A DNA stretch of 64,000 bases from NCBI RefSeq assembly GCF_002205895.1, contig NZ_NJDE01000019.1, positions 1 to 64,000 of the forward strand, written 5' to 3'. Origin of the DNA: Saccharibacillus sp. O23. GTDB lineage: Bacteria; Bacillota; Bacilli; Paenibacillales; Paenibacillaceae. Positions 7,881 through 17,649 of this stretch are shown piece after piece. Position 1 is the first letter of the stretch; each line of letters starts with the position of its first letter. The position numbers and the translations under genes are program-made. Below the pieces are notes generated by a model. The model saw nothing but the letters and a program-made list of their open reading frames with translations. It did not search any database and was not told the origin of the DNA.

Positions 7881-9980
7881 ATGGCAGATTCGCTCGTCAT
7901 CGTGGAATCGCCCGCAAAGGCGAAAACGATCGGCAAATACTTAGGCAGCAAGTTCATCGTCAAGGCGTCCATGGGCCATATTCGGGATCTTCCGAAAAGC
8001 CAGATCGGGGTCGAAGTCGAGAACGAATTCAATCCGAAATACATCACGATCCGCGGCAAAGGTTCGATCTTGAAAGAACTGAAAGACGCGAGCAAAAAAG
8101 TCAAAAAAGTCTATCTGGCGGCCGACCCCGATCGCGAAGGCGAAGCGATTGCCTGGCATCTGGCGCACGCGCTCGATATCGATAACGTCCAAGACTGCCG
8201 CGTCGTGTTCAACGAAATCACCAAGCAGGCGGTCAAAGACGCGTTCAAGACGCCGAGACCGATCAATATGGATCTGGTCAACGCCCAACAGGCTCGCCGG
8301 ATTCTGGATCGCCTCGTCGGGTATAAGATCAGCCCGCTGCTCTGGAAAAAAGTCAAAAAAGGCTTGTCGGCAGGACGCGTGCAGTCGGTAGCGGTGAAGC
8401 TGATCATCGACCGGGAAAACGAGATCGCGGAATTCGTGCCGGAAGAATACTGGAGCATTACCGCGCGTTTGGCCGTGAAAGGCAACGAATTCGAAGCCAA
8501 GTTCCATCAACTGAACGGCGCCAAAAAAGAGCTTCACAGCGAACAGGACGTGCAGGAAGTCATGGCCGCCTTCGAAGGCAAAGACTTCGTCGTGGGCGAA
8601 GTCAAAGAAAGAGAGCGTCAGCGTCACCCTTCGCCTCCGTTCACCACAAGCTCCCTGCAGCAGGAAGCCGCGCGCAAACTGAATTTCCGCGCCGCCAAAA
8701 CGATGTCGGTCGCCCAACAGCTCTATGAAGGCATCGATCTCGGCAAGGAAGGCACGGTCGGTCTGATCACTTACATGCGTACCGACTCCACGCGAATCGC
8801 CGGAAGCGCGCAGGAAGAAGCGAAAGAGTTCATCGGCGAACGTTACGGCAGCGATTTCGTTCCGGAGACGCCTCGGCAGTACTCCAAGAAATCCGCCGGC
8901 GCGCAGGACGCGCACGAAGCCGTTCGTCCGACGTCGATCTCGCGCGATCCGGAATCGGTCAAAGCGTTCATGAGCCGCGATCAGTTCCGGCTGTACAAAT
9001 TGGTATGGGAGCGTTTCGTCGCCAGCCAGATGTCTTCGGCCGTGTTGGACACGATGTCGGTCGATATCGAATCGGGCAGCGCGACGTTCCGGGCGGTCGG
9101 TTCGAAAGTCCGCTTCCAAGGTTTCATGAAAGTGTACGTGGAAGGCAACGACGACGGCAGCGTGGAAGAAGACAAGTTCCTTCCGGCACTTGCCAAAGGC
9201 GACAAGCTGACGCGCAAAGAAGTCGAACCGAAGCAGCATTTCACGCAGCCGCCTCCGCGTTACACGGAAGCCCGGCTCGTCAAGACGCTGGAGGAACTGG
9301 GGATCGGGCGTCCGAGTACGTACGCGCCGACGCTGGAGACGATCCAGAAGCGCGGCTACGTCGCGATCGAAGAGAAGAAGTTCGTTCCGACGGAACTCGG
9401 CGAACTGATCAACGAGCAGATGGAACAGTTTTTCCCGGAAATTCTCGACGCGGAATTCACGGCTCATATGGAAGAAAGCCTCGACCACGTGGAAGAAGGC
9501 GAAGAAGAATGGGTGCGGGTACTGCAAGAGTTCTACGGCACGTTCGAAAAAAGACTCGAAGTCGCCGAAGAAGAAATGAAAGAAATCGAGATTCAGGACG
9601 AAGTGTCCGACGAAATCTGCGATAAATGCGGCAAACCGATGGTCTACAAAATGGGGCGTTTCGGCAAGTTCTTGGCCTGCTCGGGCTTCCCGGACTGCCG
9701 CAATACGCGCCCGATCGTCAAAAATATCGGCGTGATCTGTCCGAAGTGCAAAGAAGGCCACGTGGTGGAACGCCGAAGCAAAAAAGGCCGCGTCTTCTAC
9801 GGCTGCGACAAATATCCGGAATGCGATTTCGTATCGTGGGATCGCCCGTCGGCGAAGCCTTGCCCGGTATGCAGCTCGCTGATGGTCGAGAAGCGCAGCA
9901 AACAGGGCACGAAGCTGCAATGTACGTCGTGCGACCACACGGAAGTGCTCGAAGACAACGAAGATACGGCGGAAGCTTAA
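7881..9980 (+). CDS. topA: DNA topoisomerase I
   Basis: A 699-residue type IA topoisomerase. The N-terminal TOPRIM domain starts [20 protein letters not shown] and contains [13 protein letters not shown]; the catalytic tyrosine is Tyr298 in TYMRTDSTR. The C-terminus carries zinc ribbons with cysteine pairs ([23 protein letters not shown]). It relaxes negative supercoils. GAGAGGAGG lies upstream of the ATG. The length matches B. subtilis TopA (691). Confidence 0.98.
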   Translation: MADSLVIVESPAKAKTIGKYLGSKFIVKASMGHIRDLPKSQIGVEVENEFNPKYITIRGKGSILKELKDASKKVKKVYLAADPDREGEAIAWHLAHALDIDNVQDCRVVFNEITKQAVKDAFKTPRPINMDLVNAQQARRILDRLVGYKISPLLWKKVKKGLSAGRVQSVAVKLIIDRENEIAEFVPEEYWSITARLAVKGNEFEAKFHQLNGAKKELHSEQDVQEVMAAFEGKDFVVGEVKERERQRHPSPPFTTSSLQQEAARKLNFRAAKTMSVAQQLYEGIDLGKEGTVGLITYMRTDSTRIAGSAQEEAKEFIGERYGSDFVPETPRQYSKKSAGAQDAHEAVRPTSISRDPESVKAFMSRDQFRLYKLVWERFVASQMSSAVLDTMSVDIESGSATFRAVGSKVRFQGFMKVYVEGNDDGSVEEDKFLPALAKGDKLTRKEVEPKQHFTQPPPRYTEARLVKTLEELGIGRPSTYAPTLETIQKRGYVAIEEKKFVPTELGELINEQMEQFFPEILDAEFTAHMEESLDHVEEGEEEWVRVLQEFYGTFEKRLEVAEEEMKEIEIQDEVSDEICDKCGKPMVYKMGRFGKFLACSGFPDCRNTRPIVKNIGVICPKCKEGHVVERRSKKGRVFYGCDKYPECDFVSWDRPSAKPCPVCSSLMVEKRSKQGTKLQCTSCDHTEVLEDNEDTAEA

Positions 9981-9997
9981 CATAGGGGGAACATGAA

Positions 9998-11332
9998 GTG
10001 AGCAGCAATCAACGGGTAACGGTAATCGGTGCGGGACTGGCGGGAAGCGAGGCGGCTTGGCAGATCGCCAGCCGCGGCGTTCCGGTCACGCTTTACGAGA
10101 TGCGGCCAAAAGTGAAGACGCCGGCGCATCACACATCCTATTTCGCGGAGCTGGTGTGCAGCAACTCGCTGCGCGCGAACGGCTTTACGGGCGCGGTCGG
10201 CGTTTTGAAAGAAGAGATGCGCAGGCTCGACTCGCTGGTCATCGGCAAAGCCGACGCCAGCGCCGTTCCGGCGGGCGGGGCGCTCGCGGTCGACCGGGAT
10301 CTGTTCTCGGGCGGCATCACGCAGGCGCTCAAAGAGCATCCGCTCGTCGACGTGCGCGAAGAGGAAGTCACCGAGATTCCGGAAGACGGAATCACCGTCA
10401 TCGCGACGGGACCTCTGACTTCGCCGTCGCTGTCGCAGCAGATCAAAGGCTTTATGGGCGAAGAATATTTCTACTTCTACGACGCGGCGGCGCCGATCAT
10501 CGAGAAAGATTCGATCGATATGGACAAAGTCTATCTGGCTTCCCGCTACGACAAAGGCGAAGCGGCTTACTTGAACTGCCCGATGACCGAAGAAGAATTC
10601 GACCGCTTCTACGAAGCTTTGATCTCGGCGGAGACGGCGGAATTAAAAGAGTTCGAAAAAGAAATCTATTTCGAAGGCTGCATGCCGATCGAAGTGATGA
10701 TGCGCAGAGGCCGTCAGACGGCGCTGTTCGGCCCGATGAAGCCGGTCGGTCTGCCCGACCCGCGTACCGGCAAGAACCCGTTCGCGGTCGTGCAGCTGCG
10801 TCAAGACAACGCTGCGGGCACCCTGTACAATCTGGTCGGTTTCCAGACGCACCTCAAATGGGGCGAACAGAAACGCGTGTTCCAGATGATTCCGGGACTC
10901 GAAAACGTGGATATCGTGCGCTACGGCGTCATGCACCGCAACACGTTCATCAATTCGCCGAAACTGCTCGAGCCGACGTACCAATGCAAGACCCGTCCGA
11001 ATCTGTTCTTCGCCGGTCAAATGACGGGCGTGGAAGGATATGTCGAGTCGGCGGCTTCGGGGCTGATCGCGGGCATTAACGCCGCGCATCTGGCGCTCGG
11101 ACAAGAGCCGATCGTCTTCCCGGAAGAAACGACGCTCGGCGGTATGGCCCGTTATATCACGACGGCCGACCCGGATCATTTCCAACCGATGAACGCGAAC
11201 TTCGGCCTGCTGCCGAAACTCGAACAGAAGATCCGCAACAAAAAGGAAAAGAACGAAGCTTTGGCGCAGCGCGCATTGGATAAGCTTGCGGCCTTTACGG
11301 CGGAACGATCGCTGACGACCGCTCAGGGCTGA
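9998..11332 (+). CDS. trmFO: tRNA (uracil-5-)-methyltransferase, folate-dependent
   Basis: A 444-residue FAD/folate enzyme that makes 5-methyluridine-54 in the T-loop of tRNAs using methylenetetrahydrofolate. The FAD-binding motif [11 protein letters not shown] is at the N-terminus, followed by [14 protein letters not shown] and [11 protein letters not shown], which carries a conserved cysteine. The GTG start at 9998 has AGGGGGA upstream and lies 17 bp after topA. In B. subtilis xerC (codV) follows; here hslV follows directly. Confidence 0.97.
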   Translation: MSSNQRVTVIGAGLAGSEAAWQIASRGVPVTLYEMRPKVKTPAHHTSYFAELVCSNSLRANGFTGAVGVLKEEMRRLDSLVIGKADASAVPAGGALAVDRDLFSGGITQALKEHPLVDVREEEVTEIPEDGITVIATGPLTSPSLSQQIKGFMGEEYFYFYDAAAPIIEKDSIDMDKVYLASRYDKGEAAYLNCPMTEEEFDRFYEALISAETAELKEFEKEIYFEGCMPIEVMMRRGRQTALFGPMKPVGLPDPRTGKNPFAVVQLRQDNAAGTLYNLVGFQTHLKWGEQKRVFQMIPGLENVDIVRYGVMHRNTFINSPKLLEPTYQCKTRPNLFFAGQMTGVEGYVESAASGLIAGINAAHLALGQEPIVFPEETTLGGMARYITTADPDHFQPMNANFGLLPKLEQKIRNKKEKNEALAQRALDKLAAFTAERSLTTAQG

Positions 11333-11360
11333 TCCGCGCGCCCCGAAAAGGAGGATCACG

Positions 11361-11900
11361 ATGGAGACTACGTTTCACGCCACAACGATTTGCGCGGTGC
11401 GCAAAAACGGCAAAGCGGCTATCGCCGGCGACGGCCAGGTCACGATGGGTCAGAACGTCATCATGAAACAGCACGCGAAAAAGGTTCGTCGTCTGTACCG
11501 CGGTCAGGTATTGGCCGGATTCGCGGGTTCGGTCGGCGACGCGATCACGCTGTTCGAGAAATTCGAAGGCAAGTTGGAAGAACATCAAGGCAACTTGCAG
11601 CGCGCGGCCGTCGAATTGGTCAAAGAATGGCGTACCGATCAGATGCTGCGGAAACTCGAAGCGCTGATGATCGTATTGGACAAAGAAGGCATGCTGCTGA
11701 TCTCGGGCAACGGGGAGATCATCGAACCGGACGACGACATCATCGCGATCGGCTCGGGCGGCAACTTCGCGTTGTCCGCTGCGCGCGCGCTCAAACGCCA
11801 CGCGGAGATGGACGCCAAAGAAATCGCTCAAGCTTCGCTGAAAATCGCGGCCGAGATCTGCGTGTATACCAACGACAACATCATCGTCGAGGAACTTTAA
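11361..11900 (+). CDS. hslV: HslV/ClpQ peptidase of the HslUV protease
   Basis: A 179-residue proteasome-beta-like Ntn hydrolase. The sequence starts [17 protein letters not shown]; the TTICAV stretch aligns with the mature E. coli HslV start (TTIVSV), so Thr8 is the residue equivalent to the E. coli nucleophile and seven residues precede it. B. subtilis ClpQ carries a similar short extension but starts with serine. AGDGQVTMG and [15 protein letters not shown] are conserved. AAAGGAGG lies seven bases before the ATG and no other start fits. It forms a complex with HslU, encoded 88 bp downstream. Confidence 0.95.
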   Translation: METTFHATTICAVRKNGKAAIAGDGQVTMGQNVIMKQHAKKVRRLYRGQVLAGFAGSVGDAITLFEKFEGKLEEHQGNLQRAAVELVKEWRTDQMLRKLEALMIVLDKEGMLLISGNGEIIEPDDDIIAIGSGGNFALSAARALKRHAEMDAKEIAQASLKIAAEICVYTNDNIIVEEL

Positions 11901-11988
11901 CGCCAATAACGGCGCGCCCGGCCTTGCGAATCGGTCTTCCGCCGATCCGTACGAGCGGCCGCGCGCCCCAGAGTGGAGGGTATGGCTA

Positions 11989-13401
11989 ATGGCTATGAAG
12001 AACGAAACCCTGACACCGCGAGAAATCGTGGCGGAACTGGATAAGTACATCGTGGGACAGAAAAAAGCGAAACGTTCGGTCGCGGTCGCTCTGCGGAACC
12101 GTTACCGCCGCAGCCTGCTGCCGGAAGAAACGCGCGACGAAGTCGTGCCGAAAAACATCTTGATGATCGGACCTACCGGCGTCGGCAAAACGGAAATCGC
12201 GCGACGTTTGGCGAAACTTGTCGGCGCTCCTTTTATCAAAGTCGAAGCGACAAAATTCACGGAAGTGGGTTACGTGGGACGCGACGTCGAAGCGATGGTG
12301 CGCGATCTCGTCGAGACTTCGATCCGCATGGTCAAAGCCGAACGTACGGAGAGCGTCAAAGACCGGGCCGAAGAAATGGCGAACGAACGGATCGTCGAGA
12401 TTCTGGTTCCGGCCGCCAAGTCGGCATCCTCGCAGCGCAATCCGTTCGAAATGCTGTTCGGCGGCCAAGCCGCCAAAACGCCGGAACCGGAGCCGGAGAA
12501 AACGCGCTACGAAGAAGGCAGCCTGAGCGAACGCCGCCGCAAAGTCCGTTTCGATCTGTTGTCGGGCAAGCTGGAAGACGACGTGATCGAGATCGATATC
12601 GAGGACGCGATGCCGAACATGTTCGACATGTTGGCCGGTCAAGGCAACGAGCAGATGGGCAACATTCAAGAAATGCTCGGCAATTTCCTGCCTAAGCGCA
12701 CCAAGCGGCGCAAACTGCCGATCCGCGAAGCGCGCAAAGCGCTGATCCAAGAAGAAGCCGCCAAGCTGATCGATATGGACGACGTCAATCAGGAAGCCGT
12801 TCGCCGCGCCGAGCAATCGGGCATCATTTTTATCGACGAGATCGACAAAGTGGCCGGAAGCGGCCGCGGGCACGGTCCCGACGTCTCGCGCGAAGGCGTG
12901 CAGCGGGATATCCTTCCTATCGTCGAAGGTTCGACCATCATGACCAAGTACGGTCCGGTGAAGACGGACTACGTTCTCTTTATCGCCGCAGGCGCTTTCC
13001 ATGTCTCCAAGCCGTCCGATCTGATCCCCGAACTTCAAGGGCGTTTCCCGATTCGGGTAGAGTTGGAGAGCCTGACGTTGGAGGACTTTATCGCGATCTT
13101 GACCGAGCCGCAGAACGCGCTGACCAAACAGTATGTCGATCTGTTGAAGACCGAGAATATCGAGATCGGGTTCTCGGACGAAGCGATTCGCGAGATTGCG
13201 AGCATCGCGGCTTCCGTGAACCAGAATACCGAGAATATCGGCGCGCGCCGTCTGCATACCATTTTGGAAAAGCTGCTCGAAGATCTTTCTTTCGAAGCGC
13301 CGGAACTGAATCTGGAGCAGATGGTCATCACGCCGGAATACGTACGCGAGAAGCTGGCCGATATTGCCAAAGACCGCGACTTGAGCCAGTACATCCTCTA
13401 G
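11989..13401 (+). CDS. hslU: HslU/ClpY ATPase of the HslUV protease
   Basis: A 470-residue AAA+ unfoldase. N-terminus [17 protein letters not shown], Walker A GPTGVGKT (about residues 63-70), the pore loop GYVGRDVE, an inserted I-domain (about 110-240), Walker [11 protein letters not shown] and the sensor-2 region [20 protein letters not shown] are all present. The C-terminus DLSQYIL is the tail that docks into HslV. GGAGGG precedes the ATG by nine bases. In B. subtilis codY follows; here the flagellar operon comes next. Confidence 0.97.
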   Translation: MAMKNETLTPREIVAELDKYIVGQKKAKRSVAVALRNRYRRSLLPEETRDEVVPKNILMIGPTGVGKTEIARRLAKLVGAPFIKVEATKFTEVGYVGRDVEAMVRDLVETSIRMVKAERTESVKDRAEEMANERIVEILVPAAKSASSQRNPFEMLFGGQAAKTPEPEPEKTRYEEGSLSERRRKVRFDLLSGKLEDDVIEIDIEDAMPNMFDMLAGQGNEQMGNIQEMLGNFLPKRTKRRKLPIREARKALIQEEAAKLIDMDDVNQEAVRRAEQSGIIFIDEIDKVAGSGRGHGPDVSREGVQRDILPIVEGSTIMTKYGPVKTDYVLFIAAGAFHVSKPSDLIPELQGRFPIRVELESLTLEDFIAILTEPQNALTKQYVDLLKTENIEIGFSDEAIREIASIAASVNQNTENIGARRLHTILEKLLEDLSFEAPELNLEQMVITPEYVREKLADIAKDRDLSQYIL

Positions 13402-13520
13402 GAAGTCACTAAGGGTTCCAGGCGGAGTATTCGACGTCCGATGGAAGAGTTGAGCCGTGTAAGCATATTCATTTTTCGAAATGCGTTTCAATGAAGCAAC
13501 GGCTTAATCAAAATAAGAAA

Positions 13521-13559
13521 AAGCCCTGTCTTTCAACTAAGGAAAGATAGGGCTTTTTT
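13521..13559 (+). terminator. dprA-hslU operon terminator
   Basis: A 14-bp stem (13521-13534 with 13542-13555, one G-U pair), 7-base loop, followed by a run of T. It separates the housekeeping block from the fla/che operon. Confidence 0.93.
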
Positions 13560-13696
13560 CTTATTGTTTTATAGGTCCAACTCGAAGAAACTTAAGTAAG
13601 ACGTTACGAAAAGCATAGGAATCTATCTGCTCTCCATTCATAAAGTCCGATAAAAAGAGCGCACTCGAAATATCGGTAACTTTTTTCAGAAAAACA

Positions 13697-13726
13697 ATAG
13701 TTTAGCCGAATTTAATTTTGTATAAT
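13697..13726 (+). promoter_or_regulatory. fla/che operon promoter region
   Basis: A perfect TATAAT at 13721-13726 preceded by TTTTG (a TG-extended type) in an AT-rich stretch 43 bases before flgB. No good TTGACA lies at 17 bp; the region instead has ATAG-TTTAGCCG (13697-13708). The GCCGAATT at 13705-13712 resembles a SigD -10 (GCCGATAT) but lacks a TAAA -35 at the right distance. Confidence 0.6.
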
Positions 13727-13768
13727 TTATAGAACGCACAATGCTTAATAACAGAAGGAGTGGAATCG

Positions 13769-14173
13769 ATGAATATTTTCAACGATACGGGTTTTAACCG
13801 CCTGCGGAGCGCCATCGATGCTTCGAACACCAGACAGCAAGTCATTTCTAACAACATCGCCAATGCGGACACTCCGTTCTTCAAACGTTCCGAAGTGTCT
13901 TTCGAAAGTCTGCTTCAGTCGGAAATGAATGGTGTAGGTTCTATTAAGGGGCGAATTACCAATTCCCGCCATATCGCCATCGGTTCCGCTTCCGTTCCGA
14001 CCGCTCAAGTCACGACCGACAAGAGCACCGTAATGAACAACAATTCCAACAACGTGGACATCGATACGGAAATGACGAACCTGGCGGAAAACCAGCTTCG
14101 CTACAATACGTATCTCGAAGAAGTCACCCACCAGATCAAGATGATGAGAACCGCATTGGGAGGTAACGCTTAA
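13769..14173 (+). CDS. flgB: flagellar basal-body rod protein FlgB
   Basis: A 134-residue proximal rod protein. The N-terminal rod motif ISNNIANADTPFFKRSEVSFE and the helical C-terminus ENQLRYNTYLEEVTHQIKMMRTAL are typical. I chose the ATG at 13769 because AGAAGGAG lies eight bases upstream; a GTG at 13760 overlaps that site. It is the first gene of the 32-kb fla/che operon and overlaps flgC by one base. Confidence 0.97.
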   Translation: MNIFNDTGFNRLRSAIDASNTRQQVISNNIANADTPFFKRSEVSFESLLQSEMNGVGSIKGRITNSRHIAIGSASVPTAQVTTDKSTVMNNNSNNVDIDTEMTNLAENQLRYNTYLEEVTHQIKMMRTALGGNA

Positions 14174-14625
14174 TGAGAATCAGCAACGGATTTGACGTTA
14201 GCGCATCGGCTCTGACGGCTCAGCGGCTTCGGATGGACGTGATTTCTTCCAACATCGCCAACGCGGACACGACGAGAGCGCAAGTGGTCGACGGAAAAGC
14301 TCAACCTTATCGCCGCAAAGTGACCGTTTTTTCGGAAAACGAGACGAACTCGTTCGCGAACAAGCTGAAAACGGCGATGGACGGCAAAAGCTCGGCTTCG
14401 GGCGTGAAGGTTACCCAGATCCAAGAAGACCAAGAGCCGTTCAAACTGGTCTACAACCCGACTCATCCGGATGCGGACGCTAACGGATACGTGCAAATGC
14501 CCAACGTGGATATCGCCAAAGAAATGGTCGACATGATCTCCGCTACCCGTTCTTACGAAGCGAACGTGACGGCCCTCAACGCGAGCAAAGCCATGATTAC
14601 CAAAGCGCTGCAAATCGGCAAGTAA
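14173..14625 (+). CDS. flgC: flagellar basal-body rod protein FlgC
   Basis: A 150-residue rod protein with the N-terminal motif ISSNIANADTTRAQ, the central GYVQMPNVDIAKEMVDMISATRSYEANV signature in two parts, and the C-terminal helix ending KALQIGK. Together with FlgB and the hook-type proteins it forms the axial rod through the cell wall. Its ATG overlaps the flgB stop. Confidence 0.97.
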   Translation: MRISNGFDVSASALTAQRLRMDVISSNIANADTTRAQVVDGKAQPYRRKVTVFSENETNSFANKLKTAMDGKSSASGVKVTQIQEDQEPFKLVYNPTHPDADANGYVQMPNVDIAKEMVDMISATRSYEANVTALNASKAMITKALQIGK

Positions 14626-14676
14626 TCCCGCATTTAACATCACAGAGGCGAAGTCAAGCCGGAAAAGGAGCCTACC

Positions 14677-14988
14677 ATGATTCAAAATCATATGTTTAAC
14701 CCGGTACAAATGGCGAATCGCGTCGCTTCGAGCGTTCAGGAAGGAACGAAAGCGACCCCGCACGAGTCGATGCAGGAGTTCGGCCAATATTTGCAGAACG
14801 CGCTGCAAGGAGTCTCCGATATGGAAAAAACAGCGGACAACACCGGAAAGCAGTTCATGGTGGGTCAAGCGAGCGTGGATCAAGTCATGATCACCGCCGA
14901 ACAAGCGCTGCTGGGTCTTCAGATGACTTCGCAAGTGCGCAACAAAGTGATCGAGGCTTATCAGGAGATCATGCGAACACAATTGTAA
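14677..14988 (+). CDS. fliE: flagellar hook-basal body protein FliE
   Basis: A 103-residue protein linking the MS ring to the rod. The family pattern is visible in FGQYLQNALQGVSDMEK, FMVGQASVDQVMITAEQA and MTSQVRNKVIEAYQEIMR. AAAAGGAG lies upstream of the ATG. Length equals the family norm. Confidence 0.96.
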   Translation: MIQNHMFNPVQMANRVASSVQEGTKATPHESMQEFGQYLQNALQGVSDMEKTADNTGKQFMVGQASVDQVMITAEQALLGLQMTSQVRNKVIEAYQEIMRTQL

Positions 14989-15030
14989 CGGGAAGGAAAT
15001 CAAGCATATGCTGCCTAGCGGGGTGAAAAT

Positions 15031-16620
15031 GTGAACGAAAGATTGACCCGAATAAGGGATTCGCTCCTGGGCTACTGGAACCGGCTCAGCAAAACGCAAA
15101 AAGCCCTTCTGGTATCGACCGTCGCCATCACGCTGCTGACGATCGTCATACTGACCATGCAGTTCTCGAAAACGGAGTACGAGGTGGCTTTTCAAGATCT
15201 GAGCGCGGAAGACTCGGCGGCTACCATGACTTATCTGGATTCGGCAGGCATTCCTTACAAACTGAGTTCGGACGGCAAAACGTTGTCCGTGCCCAGCACG
15301 AACGCCGCCAGAGTTCGAATCGACGTAGCGTCCCAGGGCATCATTCAGAACGGTTCGATCGGCTTCAATAAGATGTTCGGAACGACGACGTCGGCATTGG
15401 GGATGACCGAAAACGAGTTTAACGTCAAATATAACAGCGCATTGAACGGCGAGGTCGAATCTTTACTCAAAATGATGGACGGCGTTGCCGGGGCAAAAGT
15501 TTTGGTGAATTTGCCGAAAGAAAGTCTTTTTGCCAGCGAAGAAGATCAAAGTCAAGCTTCGGCTTCGGTCGTGATGACGTTCAAACCGGGATTCCGTCCG
15601 AATCAGGACGTGATCGACAGTTACTTCAATCTCGTCAAAACGTCGGTGCCGAATCTGCCGATCGATAACATCACGATTTCGAGCGATAATACCATCTTGT
15701 ACGCTTCCAATTCGGGAGAAGGATTCGGAGCGGGCTCGGCAGGCGCCATTCAGGACAATCTGACGATGCAGCGCAAATACGAGAGCGACATCGAAAAAAG
15801 CGTGAAGATGTTCCTCGGCAGCATCGTGGGAGCCGATAAAGTGAACGTATTGGTCGCTTCCAAGCTGAATTTCGATCAGGTGAATACCACGGAGAACTTG
15901 TATACGCCGGTTGACGAAGCCAACATGAAAGGCATCGAGATCAGCGTGCAGGACGTGCAGGAGAGTTATACCGGAGCGGCGGCAGCCGATAGCGGAGTAG
16001 CGGGAACGGGAACGCAGGCCGTGCCGACTTACCCGGGAAGCACCTCCAACGGGCAATCGACTTCGGAATCTTCCAACAAGATCGTGAATTACCAAGTTAA
16101 CCAGATTACCAAGCAAATCGCGCAAAGCCCATATATCGTAAAAGATTTAACCATTAACGTCGCGATTGAACCACCCGACGGAGCGACGACGTTAGACGGA
16201 ACGGTAAGAACCAACATCGAAGGGATCTTGTCCAATATCGTGGGCGCTTCGCTTGCCGATTCCGGAGTGACCTATTCGCCCGAGGAACTGGCCGCCAAAA
16301 TCAAAGTCATTCCTTCGGTAGCCACGACTCAACCGGCACCAACTGCTGCAGGCATGTCTCCGGTTCTTTTCTGGAGCATCATCGGCGGCGTCGTGCTTCT
16401 GGCCGTAGTCGCGCTCTTCCTGATCTTGCGCCGCAGAAGAAAAACGCGCGAAGAGGAACTGCTCGAAGAAATGGCTCTGCCTACGCCGGCGGAAATGCCT
16501 TCCATCAATCTCGATACCGTCAGCGGAGAAAGCCAGATGCGCAAGCAGTTGGAATCTCTCGCCAAGAAAAAGCCGGATGAATTCGTTAATCTGCTGCGTA
16601 CCTGGCTAGCCGATGAATAG
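15031..16620 (+). CDS. fliF: flagellar MS-ring protein FliF
   Basis: A 529-residue inner-membrane ring protein. A transmembrane helix lies at about residues 24-42 (ALLVSTVAITLLTIVILTM) and a second near 445-465 (VLFWSIIGGVVLLAVVALFL). The periplasmic part has YscJ/FliF ring-building domains, and the C-terminal tail ending FVNLLRTWLADE is the FliG-binding helix. GTG start with weak upstream purines; 12 bp gap to fliG. Confidence 0.96.
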   Translation: MNERLTRIRDSLLGYWNRLSKTQKALLVSTVAITLLTIVILTMQFSKTEYEVAFQDLSAEDSAATMTYLDSAGIPYKLSSDGKTLSVPSTNAARVRIDVASQGIIQNGSIGFNKMFGTTTSALGMTENEFNVKYNSALNGEVESLLKMMDGVAGAKVLVNLPKESLFASEEDQSQASASVVMTFKPGFRPNQDVIDSYFNLVKTSVPNLPIDNITISSDNTILYASNSGEGFGAGSAGAIQDNLTMQRKYESDIEKSVKMFLGSIVGADKVNVLVASKLNFDQVNTTENLYTPVDEANMKGIEISVQDVQESYTGAAAADSGVAGTGTQAVPTYPGSTSNGQSTSESSNKIVNYQVNQITKQIAQSPYIVKDLTINVAIEPPDGATTLDGTVRTNIEGILSNIVGASLADSGVTYSPEELAAKIKVIPSVATTQPAPTAAGMSPVLFWSIIGGVVLLAVVALFLILRRRRKTREEELLEEMALPTPAEMPSINLDTVSGESQMRKQLESLAKKKPDEFVNLLRTWLADE

Positions 16621-16632
16621 GAGTGAAGAAGT

Positions 16633-17649
16633 GTGGCCAAAGCAAGCTCGCAAACGTTAAGCGGACGGCAGAAGGCAGCCATTCTGTTGATCTCGCTGGG
16701 GCCTGAGGTGTCGGCTCAAATCTTCAAGCATTTGCGGGACGAAGAAATCGAGCAATTGACTCTCGAAATCGCAAACGTACGTAAGGTGGACAGTTCCGAG
16801 AAGGACTCGGTGCTTGCCGAGTTCCACCAGATCTGTCTGGCTCAAGAATATATTTCCCAAGGCGGGATCAACTACGCCAAAGAGATTCTGCAAAAAGCGC
16901 TCGGCGAGCAAAAAGCCTTGGAAGTCATCAATCGATTGACCGCAACCTTGCAGGTGCGGCCGTTCGATTTTGCGCGTAAAGCCGATCCGAGCCAAATCTT
17001 GAACTTTATTCAAAACGAAAATCCGCAAACGATCGCGTTGGTGCTGTCGTATTTGCAGTTCGATCAGGCATCCATCATCCTTTCTTCGCTTCCGCAGGAA
17101 AAGCAGGCGGAAGTGGCACGGCGGATCGCGATGATGGACAGCACCTCTCCGGAAGTCATCGCTCAAGTCGAACGCGTGCTGGAACAGAAGCTGTCTTCGA
17201 CCGTTACGCAGGACTTCGCGACGGCAGGCGGCATCGAATCGATCGTTTCGATCCTCAACGGCGTAGACCGGGGAACGGAACGCACGATTCTGGATTCGCT
17301 CGAAATTCAAGATCCGGAATTGGCGGAAGAAATCAAAAAGAGAATGTTCGTGTTCGAAGATATCGTCAACATCGACGACCGTTCGATTCAGCGCATCATC
17401 CGCGATGTGGAAAACGCCGACTTGCAGCTTGCGCTTAAAGTGGCCAGCGAAGAAGTTCGCGAAGTCGTATTCAAGAACATGTCCAAACGGATGGCCGAAA
17501 CGTTCCGCGAGGAAATGGAATTCATGGGTCCTGTACGGCTGCGCGACGTCGAAGAAGCGCAGACTCGTATCGTAACGATTATCCGTAAGCTGGAAGAAGC
17601 TGGAGAGATCATTATCGCTCGCGGCGGAGGAGATGATATCATTGTCTAA
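16633..17649 (+). CDS. fliG: flagellar motor switch protein FliG
   Basis: A 338-residue C-ring protein that couples stator torque to the rotor. It starts SGRQKAAILLISLGPEVSA and has the EHPQ-like motif as NPQTIALVLSYL. The C-terminal torque helix region VLRDVE-like is seen in FMGPVRLRDVEEAQ. GTG start at 16633 after GGAGTGAAG. It overlaps fliH. Confidence 0.97.
   Translation: MAKASSQTLSGRQKAAILLISLGPEVSAQIFKHLRDEEIEQLTLEIANVRKVDSSEKDSVLAEFHQICLAQEYISQGGINYAKEILQKALGEQKALEVINRLTATLQVRPFDFARKADPSQILNFIQNENPQTIALVLSYLQFDQASIILSSLPQEKQAEVARRIAMMDSTSPEVIAQVERVLEQKLSSTVTQDFATAGGIESIVSILNGVDRGTERTILDSLEIQDPELAEEIKKRMFVFEDIVNIDDRSIQRIIRDVENADLQLALKVASEEVREVVFKNMSKRMAETFREEMEFMGPVRLRDVEEAQTRIVTIIRKLEEAGEIIIARGGGDDIIV

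Larger units (their letters stand above)
13402..13768. other. gap between hslU and the fla/che operon (367 bp)
   Basis: No gene is seen here; codY, which sits in this place in B. subtilis, is absent. The gap holds the hslU terminator and the flgB promoter (annotated separately). The first 115 bases show nothing I can name. Confidence 0.7.

Noticed and set aside
7941-9983. Long open frame (680 codons) on the minus strand opposite topA
   Set aside because: It mirrors the topA codons in a GC-rich genome, has an Arg/Phe/His-rich unnatural composition, and no ribosome site or homology. The same holds for the long minus-strand frames opposite hslU, cheA, fliK, polC (55308-57644 and 57732-60461) and infB.
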